Of a stretch of 8,387 nt of DNA, positions 1 through 5,836 are shown piece after piece. This DNA comes from Devosia sp. (GTDB lineage Bacteria; Pseudomonadota; Alphaproteobacteria; Rhizobiales; Devosiaceae), in the NCBI GenBank assembly GCA_025352765.1, contig JANXSI010000383.1, positions 1 to 8,387 of the forward strand. The letters are read 5' to 3'. The notes under the pieces were generated by a model that did no database searches, was not told the DNA's origin, and worked only from the letters and a program-made list of their open reading frames with translations. The position numbers were made by a program, and so were the translations under genes. Positions within the stretch are counted from its first letter, which is position 1. Every line of letters starts with the position of its first letter.

Positions 1-701
1 GCCCGCCGGTAGCCTTTCAGCCGGTCCTGCGCCGCCGACATGAAGGCCTCACCCATGATGGTGCCGATCCGGGTGTGCCCCTTGCGGATCAGGTGCTCGG
101 TCGCGGTCTGGCCGCCGGCGATTTCGCTCGGCACCACCGCCGGGAACGCGTGGTCGGCCGTGTAGCAGTTGAGAAGGATCACCGGGATATCGAGGTCGTA
201 AAGAAAGCGCGGCGCCTCGATCTCGCGAGTAAAGATGGTCATGTAGATGAGGGCCGAGACGCCCTGTGCGGTCAGCGCCCGCAGCGTCTTGGGTTCCATC
301 TCCGGATCGGACTGGGTCTGGGCCACCAGAATGATGTTTCGAGCACCCCAGGCGGCCTGCCGGGCGCCCTCGATGGCGACGATGGCTTCGGGGCTGGTCG
401 AGAGCTGGTCGACCGCAAAGCCGATCATCGGGAGCGTCTCGGGCACTGCGGCCGGTTCGGCCGTCATCAGGGGGGCGTAGCCGAGTGCCCGTGCCGCGGC
501 CTGCACCCGTTCGCGCATCTGCGGTGAAATCCGTATCGTCTCGTTGCGGTTGAGGACGAACGACACCGTGGTTTGCGAACAGCCGGCCTCGCGCGCGACG
601 TCGGTCATCGTCACGCGCCGGCGCGGAGCAGTGGCGCGACGCGGCGGCCTGGGGGGTGCGGCGGGGCTGGCGATGAGTGGTCTCCCGGGTCGCCGCGACA
701 T
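1..701 (-). CDS. LacI-family transcriptional repressor (C-terminus beyond window)
   Basis: Reading the minus strand from ATG at 701 gives 233 codons that run off the window. Residues 31-52 form the LacI helix-turn-helix (TMTDVAREAGCSQTTVSFVLN), followed by the third helix (RERVQAAARALGY, 63-75). From about residue 92 (MIGFAVDQLSTSP) a periplasmic-binding-protein-like sensor domain begins; it continues with GARQAAW, EIAGGQTATEHLIRKGHTRIG and AQDRLKGYRRA. Roughly the last 100 residues are missing. Residues 1-30 are a Pro/Arg/Ala-rich extension; GTG at 614 or ATG at 608 are alternative starts, and none of the three has a clear ribosome binding site. The linker after the DNA-binding domain lacks the usual hinge-helix pattern. 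The gene diverges from a CUT2 sugar-importer operon, so it most likely represses that operon and itself, with a sugar or derivative as inducer. The family is certain; target and ligand are inferred. Confidence 0.93.
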   Translation of the reverse strand, partial: MSRRPGRPLIASPAAPPRPPRRATAPRRRVTMTDVAREAGCSQTTVSFVLNRNETIRISPQMRERVQAAARALGYAPLMTAEPAAVPETLPMIGFAVDQLSTSPEAIVAIEGARQAAWGARNIILVAQTQSDPEMEPKTLRALTAQGVSALIYMTIFTREIEAPRFLYDLDIPVILLNCYTADHAFPAVVPSEIAGGQTATEHLIRKGHTRIGTIMGEAFMSAAQDRLKGYRR

Positions 702-718
702 CGGTGTTTTTTCGGCAG

Positions 719-740
719 CGAACTAATAGTCATTAGTTCG
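719..740. promoter_or_regulatory. Candidate LacI-family operator (perfect inverted repeat)
   Basis: The arms CGAACTAAT (719-727) and ATTAGTTCG (732-740) are exact reverse complements around the 4-base centre AGTC. It is the most AT-rich perfect dyad I found in the control region, it lies 17 bases before the repressor start codon, and it covers the predicted -10 box of that gene. Size and symmetry suit a LacI-type dimer. Binding by the adjacent repressor is inferred from position. Confidence 0.65.
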
Positions 741-761
741 TGCGCGGCAAAAGCCTGTCAA
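732..761 (-). promoter_or_regulatory. Predicted sigma-70 promoter of the LacI-type repressor
   Basis: On the minus strand a perfect -35 hexamer TTGACA (756-761) is followed by an 18-base spacer and ACTAAT (732-737, four of six matches to TATAAT). Transcription would start near 725, about 24 bases before the ATG at 701. The -10 box lies inside the inverted repeat at 719-740. A second short inverted repeat, AGCCT/AGGCT with a 4-base spacer (752-765), covers the -35 box. Confidence 0.5.
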
Positions 762-897
762 GGCTCTGCAATCCGGCTGCAGTCGTCAACAGGCGCTTGA
801 CCAGATATTACTAATCCGCTTAGCCTGACATGGCTGTCGCGAACTTTGCTTGGAGTGAGGAGTTTGCGGGCCGGCCTGTGGTACGTGCCTCAGGACG

Positions 898-926
898 TTT
901 ACATGACCAATAGTATGATTTATCAC
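898..926 (+). promoter_or_regulatory. Candidate promoter of the CUT2 importer operon
   Basis: TTTACA (898-903, five of six matches to TTGACA) is followed by 17 bases and TATCAC (921-926, four of six matches to TATAAT) in a locally AT-rich patch. It would give a leader of about 95 bases. It lies some 160 bases from the perfect repeat at 719-740, so direct blocking from that site alone is not obvious. The alternative pair TTGACC (797-802) and TAGCCT (821-826) is weaker but overlaps the degenerate second operator-like site. Confidence 0.35.
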
Positions 927-944
927 TGCGCTGCGGGTCACCCT

Positions 945-1022
945 GGGACGAGAGCAAATAACCGCTCGGTCCCATCCTGGTCCGCTGAGACGACCCTGCG
1001 AGGAGCAGGGATCAAGGGAGGA
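945..1022 (+). promoter_or_regulatory. Structured leader and ribosome binding site of the binding-protein gene
   Basis: Two hairpins can be drawn in the untranslated leader. The first pairs GGGAC (945-949) with GTCCC (969-973) and GAGC (952-955) with GCTC (964-967) around an 8-base AT-rich loop. The second is a perfect 6-bp stem, CCCTGC (994-999) with GCAGGG (1005-1010), with a 5-base loop. Five bases later comes GGGAGGA (1016-1022), a strong Shine-Dalgarno sequence 5-6 bases before the ATG at 1028. Neither hairpin has a following U-run, so they are not ordinary terminators; a role in mRNA stability or ribosome access is possible. Confidence 0.45.
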
Positions 1023-1027
1023 TTGAC

Positions 1028-1975
1028 ATGAAGTACCTGGTTTCGGCTGCCGCAATCGCGGTGGCTGCGCTCTCGCTTACGGGCGGCGCTATGGCTCAGG
1101 ACAAGCCGCAGCTCGCTTTCGTCGTCAACATCGCCGCCGATTTCTGGAAGGCCGCCGAGGCCGGAACGAAGAAGGCGCAGGCCGAGCTGCCCAACTACCA
1201 GCTCATCTTCAAATACCCCGACCAGTCGACCGTCGCCATCCAGAACCAGATCATGGATGATCTGGTGACGGCCGGCGTCAAGGCGATCATGGTGTCGCCG
1301 ATCGATCCGAATGCGGTCGACAACCTCAACAAGATCGCGGGTCAGACCTCGCTGTTCACCATGGACTCGGACGCGCCCAAGAGCAAACGTATCGCCTATG
1401 TCGGCTCGTCCAACGAAGCGCTGGGCGAGCAGGCCGGACAGATCGCCAAGGAAGCGATGCCCGACGGCGCCAAGTGCATGGGCTTTGTGGGCCACCTCGA
1501 CGCTGCCAACTTCACCGAGCGTCGCGACGGCTTCAACAAGGGCGTCGCGGGCACCAAGATCACCCTCGTCGACACCAAGTCGGACGGCGGCGACCAGACC
1601 GTGGCCAAGAAGAACGTCGAAGACGTGCTGGTTGCCAACCCCGACATCAACTGCATGGTCGGCTTTTACTCGTACAGCACCCCCGCCATCGACCAGGCGG
1701 TCAAGAACGCCGGCAAGCTCGGCCAGATCAAGATCGTGGCGTTCGATGACGATCCGATCACCCTGGGCGGCGTCAAGGACGGCAGCATTGCCGGCACCGT
1801 CGTGCAGCAGCCGTTCGAGTGGGCCCACCAGGGCTTCCTGTTGATGGCCAAGTACCTTGAAGGCGACAAGTCGGGCATTCCGGCCGATGGCGTGATCATC
1901 ATCCCCGGCAATATCCTGCATGCCGCGGACATCGACGCCTACGCCGCCAATCTGAAGGCGATGCAGGGCAAGTAG
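1028..1975 (+). CDS. Periplasmic sugar-binding protein of a CUT2 ABC importer
   Basis: This 315-residue protein starts with a Sec signal peptide (MKYLV, hydrophobic stretch to about 20, cleavage likely after AMA at residue 23). The mature part is a two-lobed RbsB-like binding protein (Peripla_BP_4 type). Visible family features are VNIAADFW (33-40) near the ligand pocket, SPIDPNAV (90-97), TMDSDAP (111-117), an ERRDGF segment (164-169), and AFDDDP (238-243) leading to VVQQPF (258-263). It should capture a monosaccharide or sugar alcohol in the periplasm and deliver it to the permease encoded two genes downstream. Two cysteines (150 and 209) could pair but this is untested. The ATG at 1028 is fixed by the signal peptide and a strong ribosome binding site. 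As first gene of the operon it is probably the most highly expressed. The ligand cannot be assigned from sequence. Confidence 0.95.
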   Translation: MKYLVSAAAIAVAALSLTGGAMAQDKPQLAFVVNIAADFWKAAEAGTKKAQAELPNYQLIFKYPDQSTVAIQNQIMDDLVTAGVKAIMVSPIDPNAVDNLNKIAGQTSLFTMDSDAPKSKRIAYVGSSNEALGEQAGQIAKEAMPDGAKCMGFVGHLDAANFTERRDGFNKGVAGTKITLVDTKSDGGDQTVAKKNVEDVLVANPDINCMVGFYSYSTPAIDQAVKNAGKLGQIKIVAFDDDPITLGGVKDGSIAGTVVQQPFEWAHQGFLLMAKYLEGDKSGIPADGVIIIPGNILHAADIDAYAANLKAMQGK

Positions 1976-2017
1976 GCCAAGCTCCTGTCTCCAGGAAACT
2001 GGGGGCAGGTCGTCATG

Positions 2018-2045
2018 GCGGGCGGCAGCCCTGCTTGCCGCCCGC
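2018..2045 (+). promoter_or_regulatory. Intercistronic GC-rich stem-loop after the binding-protein gene
   Basis: GCGGGCGGCA (2018-2027) is the exact reverse complement of TGCCGCCCGC (2036-2045), with an 8-base loop. A smaller stem, TCCTG (1983-1987) with CAGGA (1992-1996), lies just after the preceding stop codon. The tail GTTCTT is only weakly U-rich, so partial termination or protection of the upstream mRNA 3' end fits better than full termination. In binding-protein operons such structures commonly keep the binding protein in excess over ATPase and permease. That role is inferred here. Confidence 0.6.
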
Positions 2046-2068
2046 GTTCTTCAGCCCGGGCCTCAGCC

Positions 2069-3619
2069 ATGACACCTTCCGCCGCGCCGGCAGCAGCTCA
2101 CGCCGAACCCTTCCTGGTCCTCAACGGACTGCGCAAGGTCTATCCGGGCGTCGTGGCCCTCGAGGGCTTCTCGATGTCGGTGAGCCCCGGAGAGGTCATT
2201 GGCATCGTCGGCGAAAACGGTGCCGGCAAATCGACACTGATGAAGATCCTGGGCGGGGTGGTGTCTCCCGACGGCGGCACGATTACGATCGATGGGGTCG
2301 AGCAGAGCTCCCTCACCGTCGGGCACAGTTTCCGCGCCGGCATCGCCTTCGTGCACCAGGAACTCAACCTCTTCGACAATCTCGACGTCGCGGCCAACAT
2401 CTTTATCGGGCGCGAACCGCGCATGGGCGGATTGCTGCAACTGGTCGACACCGAAAAGCAGCGCCAGATGGCCGCGCCCTATTTGCAGCGGCTGGGGGCT
2501 AGCTTCAAGCCGTCGACCTCGCTGTCGGCGCTCTCGCTGGCGCAGCGACAGATGGTCGAGATCGCCAAGGCGCTGTCGACCAATGCCCGGCTGGTCATTC
2601 TCGATGAGCCGACCTCGAGCCTGCCGCTGTCGGAGACCGACAAGCTGCTCGAGGTCATCGCAGCCCTCAAGGCCGAAGGCATCAGCGTCATCTTCATTTC
2701 GCACCGGCTGCACGAGATCGAGCGGTCGGCCGACCGCGTGATCGTGTTGCGCGACGGCAAGCTCGCGGGCACGCTGGAGAAGGGCGAGATCACGCATGAC
2801 CGCATGGTCAAGCTGATGATCGGCCGCGACATCAAGGTGCAGGCCGCCACCGCCGCGCGCCCGCCGGGCGAAATTGCCCTCAAGGTGGTCGGCGTCCGCA
2901 CCTCGACCTATCCCGGCCAGACGGTCAACCTCAGCCTGCGGCGCGGCGAAATCCTCGGCATGGCCGGCCTCGTCGGTGCCGGGCGCACCGAGCTGGCCCG
3001 TGCGATCTTTGGTATCGACCCGATCTATGGCGGCCAGTTCGAACTTGCCGGTCAGCCCTATGCACCGCGCAACGCGTCGGCGGCCGTCGCGCAAGGCGTC
3101 TTCCTCGTGCCCGAAGACCGCAAGGGGGCGGGGCTGCTGCTCGACCTGCCGGTGTCCGAGAACATCACGCTGCCCAACCTGCCCGCGCATACCCGCAACC
3201 TCATCGTTGCCCGCTCCAGCGAGGTCGAGGTTGCCGAAACGCAGCGCCGCAATCTCGGCATCAAGACGCCCAAGATCACCACGCGGGCCGCCAATCTGTC
3301 GGGCGGCAATCAGCAAAAAGTCGTTCTAGGCAAGTGGCTGGCGATGACGCCCAAGGTCATGATCTTCGACGAGCCGACGCGGGGCATCGATGTGGGCGCC
3401 AAGTCCGAGATCTACAAACTGATGCGCGCGCTGGCCGACGAAGGCGTCGCCATCATGATGATTTCTTCCGACATGGAGGAGGTCATCGGTGCATCCGACA
3501 AGATCGCCGTCATGCACGAAGGACGTGTGTCCGGTGAACTCGAGCGGGCTCAATTCAGCGAAGAAAATATCCTGCTGCTGGCTATCGGCAAGCAAGTGGG
3601 AGCGGGGGAAGCAGCATGA
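2069..3619 (+). CDS. CUT2 sugar ABC importer ATPase, two fused nucleotide-binding domains (RbsA type)
   Basis: Read from ATG 2069 the protein has 516 residues, normal for the RbsA/XylG/MglA family. The first ATPase domain has Walker A GENGAGKST (48-56), a signature region LSLAQRQMVEIAKAL and Walker B LVILDEPTSSL with D179/E180. The second has the degenerate Walker A GLVGAGRTE (300-308), LSGGNQQK (410-417) and Walker B IFDEPTRGID (D434/E435); the Lys-to-Arg change in the second P-loop is usual in this family. It powers sugar uptake at the inner face of the cytoplasmic membrane. An in-frame ATG at 2015 is preceded by GGGGGCAGG and would add 18 residues, but the extra segment reads through the hairpin at 2018-2045 and has no family counterpart. 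I prefer 2069 although it lacks a good ribosome site. The stop overlaps the permease start by 4 bases (ATGA). Confidence 0.95.
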   Translation: MTPSAAPAAAHAEPFLVLNGLRKVYPGVVALEGFSMSVSPGEVIGIVGENGAGKSTLMKILGGVVSPDGGTITIDGVEQSSLTVGHSFRAGIAFVHQELNLFDNLDVAANIFIGREPRMGGLLQLVDTEKQRQMAAPYLQRLGASFKPSTSLSALSLAQRQMVEIAKALSTNARLVILDEPTSSLPLSETDKLLEVIAALKAEGISVIFISHRLHEIERSADRVIVLRDGKLAGTLEKGEITHDRMVKLMIGRDIKVQAATAARPPGEIALKVVGVRTSTYPGQTVNLSLRRGEILGMAGLVGAGRTELARAIFGIDPIYGGQFELAGQPYAPRNASAAVAQGVFLVPEDRKGAGLLLDLPVSENITLPNLPAHTRNLIVARSSEVEVAETQRRNLGIKTPKITTRAANLSGGNQQKVVLGKWLAMTPKVMIFDEPTRGIDVGAKSEIYKLMRALADEGVAIMMISSDMEEVIGASDKIAVMHEGRVSGELERAQFSEENILLLAIGKQVGAGEAA

Positions 3620-4617
3620 CGAAGAAAGATCTCGGGCTTTTGGTCCTGATCATCGTGGTGGGCGCCATCGTGGCGTCGGTCAATCCGCGCTTCCTGCGGG
3701 TCGAAAATATCGCCAACACCGCCAATACGATCGGCATGTTCGGCATTTCGGCGCTCGGCCAGGCCTTCGTCATCATCACCGCCGGCATCGAGCTGTCGGT
3801 GGGCTCGGTGATCGCCCTGACCGGCGTGCTGTTCGTCGACCTCATCTCCAACCACGGCGTTCCGTGGGAGATCGCCCTCATCATCGTGCTGGCGCTGGGC
3901 GCGTTCATCGGCCTGTTCCACGGCCTGCTGATCACCCGCCTCAAGATGCAGCCCTTCATCGTCACGCTCTGCGGCCTGCTGTTCTACCGCGGCATTGCGC
4001 GCTTCTACACCGGCGATTCGACCGCGGGCTTTGCCTTCGGCCAGAGCTTTCCCGATCTCGAATTCCTTGCGGCCGGACGCAGCTTCGGCGTGCCCAACAC
4101 CTTCATCGCCATGCTCATCATCGGCATCGTGATGTGGGTGGTCCTGCATCGCTCGATCTATGGCCGCTATCTCTATGCGGTCGGCAAGAATGAGGAGGCA
4201 GCGCGCTATTCCGGCATCAAGACCGGCCTCATCATCGTCTCCGCCTATGTGGTCTGCCAGATGCTGACGGTTGTCTCGTCGGTCTATTTCGCGATGTACA
4301 CGCGCTCGATCGCGCCGTCGGCGCACGGCAATTTCTATGAGCTCTATGCCATCGCGGCGGCCGTGCTGGGCGGCTTCTCGCTGCGCGGCGGCGAAGGCTC
4401 GATTGTCGGGGTGCTGCTCGGCGTCGTGCTGCTGCAGGAGCTGCAGAACCTTGTGATCTTCCTCAACATCCCGTCCTCGCTCAACTACGCGATCATGGGC
4501 GGTGTGATCCTGATCGGCGTGCTGGCCGACCAGCAGTTCGGGGCCTATCGCGAACGCCGCCGCATTGCCGAGGCGGCGCGGCAGCCGGGCAAGCCTGGGG
4601 GCGTGGTGGCGCCGTAG
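3616..4617 (+). CDS. CUT2 sugar ABC importer permease (RbsC type)
   Basis: This 333-residue, strongly hydrophobic protein has many membrane-spanning stretches (about 5-21, 43-75, 85-107, 115-127, 161-178, 204-226, 242-253, 262-283 and 290-304). Family landmarks are NPRFLRVENIANT (23-35), TAGIELSVGS (55-64), GRYLYAVGKNEEAARYSGI (183-201) and LGGFSLRGGEGSIVG (251-265). It forms the transmembrane channel of the importer with the RbsA-type ATPase and the periplasmic binding protein. The ATG overlaps the ATPase stop as ATGA and is preceded by GGGGGAAG, so translation is probably coupled. The Arg-rich tail after residue 305 is expected to be cytoplasmic. It is the last gene of the operon visible here; no kinase, dehydrogenase or other catabolic gene follows, so the sugar stays unknown. 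Confidence 0.95.
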   Translation: MTKKDLGLLVLIIVVGAIVASVNPRFLRVENIANTANTIGMFGISALGQAFVIITAGIELSVGSVIALTGVLFVDLISNHGVPWEIALIIVLALGAFIGLFHGLLITRLKMQPFIVTLCGLLFYRGIARFYTGDSTAGFAFGQSFPDLEFLAAGRSFGVPNTFIAMLIIGIVMWVVLHRSIYGRYLYAVGKNEEAARYSGIKTGLIIVSAYVVCQMLTVVSSVYFAMYTRSIAPSAHGNFYELYAIAAAVLGGFSLRGGEGSIVGVLLGVVLLQELQNLVIFLNIPSSLNYAIMGGVILIGVLADQQFGAYRERRRIAEAARQPGKPGGVVAP

Positions 4618-4870
4618 GCCCCGGGGCGATGCCGTCAGGTGTCGTCCGCTCATCTGCCGTCGGCCGGCTGCCGCGCCGGACCGCGCCCCAGGGTGTTTGC
4701 CGCGGCAAGGTCCATGCGGAAACGTTGAGCAAACTTGTCGATCTCGTCAGTGCGGCATGCTAAAATTGGGACAGCTGCATCGAATAATTTCGGATAAGTA
4801 CATTATCTAGAGTTGCGGAACGAAAGACCGTGCACTAGACGCGTAGTCTGCGTCGCGTACTCGTTCTATT
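4618..4870. other. Intergenic region: importer operon end and glycosyltransferase leader
   Basis: No gene is supported in these 253 bases. The left half is very GC-rich and contains a bulged 8-bp stem, CGGCCGGC (4661-4668) against GCCGG-A-CCG (4675-4683), without a U-run: a weak candidate terminator for the importer operon. A 12-bp perfect palindrome, TTGCCGCGGCAA, lies at 4697-4708. From about 4745 the base composition becomes clearly more AT-rich and holds the promoter candidate described separately, an inverted repeat GATAA/TTATC (4793-4807), and a small hairpin GACGC/GCGTC (4838-4854) just before the glycosyltransferase start. Confidence 0.55.
4738..4766 (+). promoter_or_regulatory. Candidate extended -10 promoter for the glycosyltransferase gene
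   Basis: TGCTAAAAT (4758-4766) combines the extended TG motif with a -10 hexamer TAAAAT matching five of six consensus bases. The hexamer 17 bases upstream (TCGATC, 4738-4743) matches TTGACA at three positions, which is normal when the extended motif is present. Transcription would begin near 4773, giving a leader of about 100 bases. Confidence 0.4.
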
Positions 4871-5812
4871 GTGCGGAAGAGAACTTTCGATTTGACGCCT
4901 GTTGCGGTATTGCTCGCGAGCAGAGACGGAAGGCCCTTTGTGGAGCGCCAGCTCGAGACCATTGCGGCGCAGGGCTGGCCCGACGTCGATCTGTGGATTT
5001 CCGACGATGGGTCGACCGATGGGACCGTCGCGGTGCTCGATGCGGTGGTGGCGCGGTGGTCCAAGGGGCGCGCGCGGCTGACGCAGGGTCCCCGAACCGG
5101 CAACCCCGCCGACAATTTCCGGGCGTTGCTGCTCGGGCTCGACAGCGTCCCGGCGGCGGTGGCGCTCGCCGACCAGGACGATCTGTGGGTCCCCGACAAG
5201 CTCGAGCGGGCGATGGCGGCGCTCTCGTCCTACGCCGACCGGCCGGCCGTGTATTGCGGCCGCACCCAGCTGATCGACGCGGCGGGGCGCGACATCGGCC
5301 TTTCTCCGGCGTTTATCCGTCCCCCCAGTTTCCGCAACGCGCTGGTGCAGAGCCTTGCGGGTGGCAACACGATGGTGCTCAACAGGGCGGCAACCGAGCT
5401 GGTGCGCGAATCGCTGCGCCGCACCAGCGTTTTGGCGCATGACTGGTGGATCTACATGATCGTCAGCGGCGCCGGCGGCGCGATGCACTATGACCTGTCG
5501 CCGACGGTCAAGTACCGGCAGCACGGCAGCAACGCGGTGGGCTCGAACAACGACTGGCCCGCCCGATTGCAGCGGCTGCGCAAGGTGTTCGCCGGACGCT
5601 TCCGCGAGTGGAACGATGGCAACCAGACAGCACTCGAGCACTGCCGCGACCTCCTCACCCCCGAAGCCAACCGGACCCTCGACCTGTTTGCGCAGATGCG
5701 CCGCGGTGGCCCGATCCACCGGCTCGCCGCGCTGCGCGAGGGCCACTTCTTCCGCCAGACCGCTGGCGGCCAGGCGATGCTGATGCTGGCGTGCGCGCTG
5801 GGGCTGACGTGA
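4871..5812 (+). CDS. Family 2 glycosyltransferase (RgpB/rhamnosyltransferase-like)
   Basis: This 313-residue protein has a GT-A fold of family GT2. VAVLLASRDG (11-20) is the first strand, ISDDGSTD (43-50) the nucleotide-sugar binding motif, and ADQDDLW (100-106) supplies the metal-binding DXD equivalent. HDWWIY (190-195) and KYRQHGSNAVG (214-224) are typical of the RgpB-like subgroup that adds rhamnose or a related sugar to polysaccharide chains. No signal peptide or strong membrane segment is seen apart from a short hydrophobic C-terminus, so it should work on the cytoplasmic face of the membrane. The frame opens at GTG 4871, after a stop at 4844, without a ribosome site; TTG at 4892 is preceded by GGAAGAGA and is a possible alternative. 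It converges on the Wzm/Wzt exporter genes, which suggests a shared role in making and exporting a surface glycan. Donor and acceptor sugars are unknown. Confidence 0.9.
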   Translation: MRKRTFDLTPVAVLLASRDGRPFVERQLETIAAQGWPDVDLWISDDGSTDGTVAVLDAVVARWSKGRARLTQGPRTGNPADNFRALLLGLDSVPAAVALADQDDLWVPDKLERAMAALSSYADRPAVYCGRTQLIDAAGRDIGLSPAFIRPPSFRNALVQSLAGGNTMVLNRAATELVRESLRRTSVLAHDWWIYMIVSGAGGAMHYDLSPTVKYRQHGSNAVGSNNDWPARLQRLRKVFAGRFREWNDGNQTALEHCRDLLTPEANRTLDLFAQMRRGGPIHRLAALREGHFFRQTAGGQAMLMLACALGLT

Positions 5813-5836
5813 GTCCTAATTCAGCCGGCCCGGCGC
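5813..5836. other. Convergent gene junction
   Basis: Only 24 bases separate the stop codons of the glycosyltransferase and the leftward exporter ATPase. They contain GCCGG-C-CCGGC (5824-5834), a near-contiguous GC palindrome that may support a short hairpin but has no U-run on either strand. Transcripts from both sides may therefore overlap. Confidence 0.35.

Larger units (their letters stand above)
702..1027. other. Divergent control region between repressor and sugar-importer operon
   Basis: This 326-base stretch has no credible gene. From left to right it holds the operator-like repeat (719-740), the repressor promoter (732-761), a weaker half-site ACTAAT (810-815) followed by an offset TTAG (820-823) inside a TTGACC...TAGCCT promoter-like pair (797-826), a better rightward promoter candidate (898-926), and a leader with two hairpins (945-1010) ending in a strong Shine-Dalgarno sequence. 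A 61-codon rightward frame starting with TTG at 846 and an 89-codon leftward frame (786-1055) show no coding character and are not called. Confidence 0.7.

Noticed and set aside
831..850. TGGC...TTGCT resembling a sigma-54 promoter
   Set aside because: The GG and GC elements are 14 bases apart instead of 10.
846..1031. 61-codon rightward frame in the control region, a possible leader peptide
   Set aside because: It starts with TTG without a ribosome site, overlaps the next start codon and has no coding character or attenuator-type codon run.
938..1921. Long leftward open frame of 327 codons opposite the binding-protein gene
   Set aside because: It lies almost entirely within the antisense of a well-supported gene, is rich in Arg/Asp/Gly/His as expected of GC-rich shadow frames, and resembles no family.
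2966..2992. Missing Walker A lysine in the second ATPase domain as a sign of inactivation
   Set aside because: The GLVGAGRTE form is the normal degenerate P-loop of the RbsA-type second domain.
2063..3316. Leftward open frame of 417 codons opposite the ATPase gene
   Set aside because: It mirrors the third-position GC bias of the ATPase gene; composition is typical of an antisense shadow and no ribosome site or motif was seen.
3550..4653. Leftward open frame of 367 codons opposite the permease gene
   Set aside because: It is a shadow of a certain membrane protein gene, extremely rich in Asp/His/Arg and without recognisable domains.
4697..4708. Palindrome TTGCCGCGGCAA as an operator
   Set aside because: A perfect 12-bp palindrome is expected by chance about twice in a window this size, more in GC-rich DNA, and no regulator gene is adjacent.
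4715..4732. GGAAACGTTGAG resembling a LacI-family operator core
   Set aside because: Only the central AACGTT is symmetric and it does not resemble the dyad at the repressor gene.
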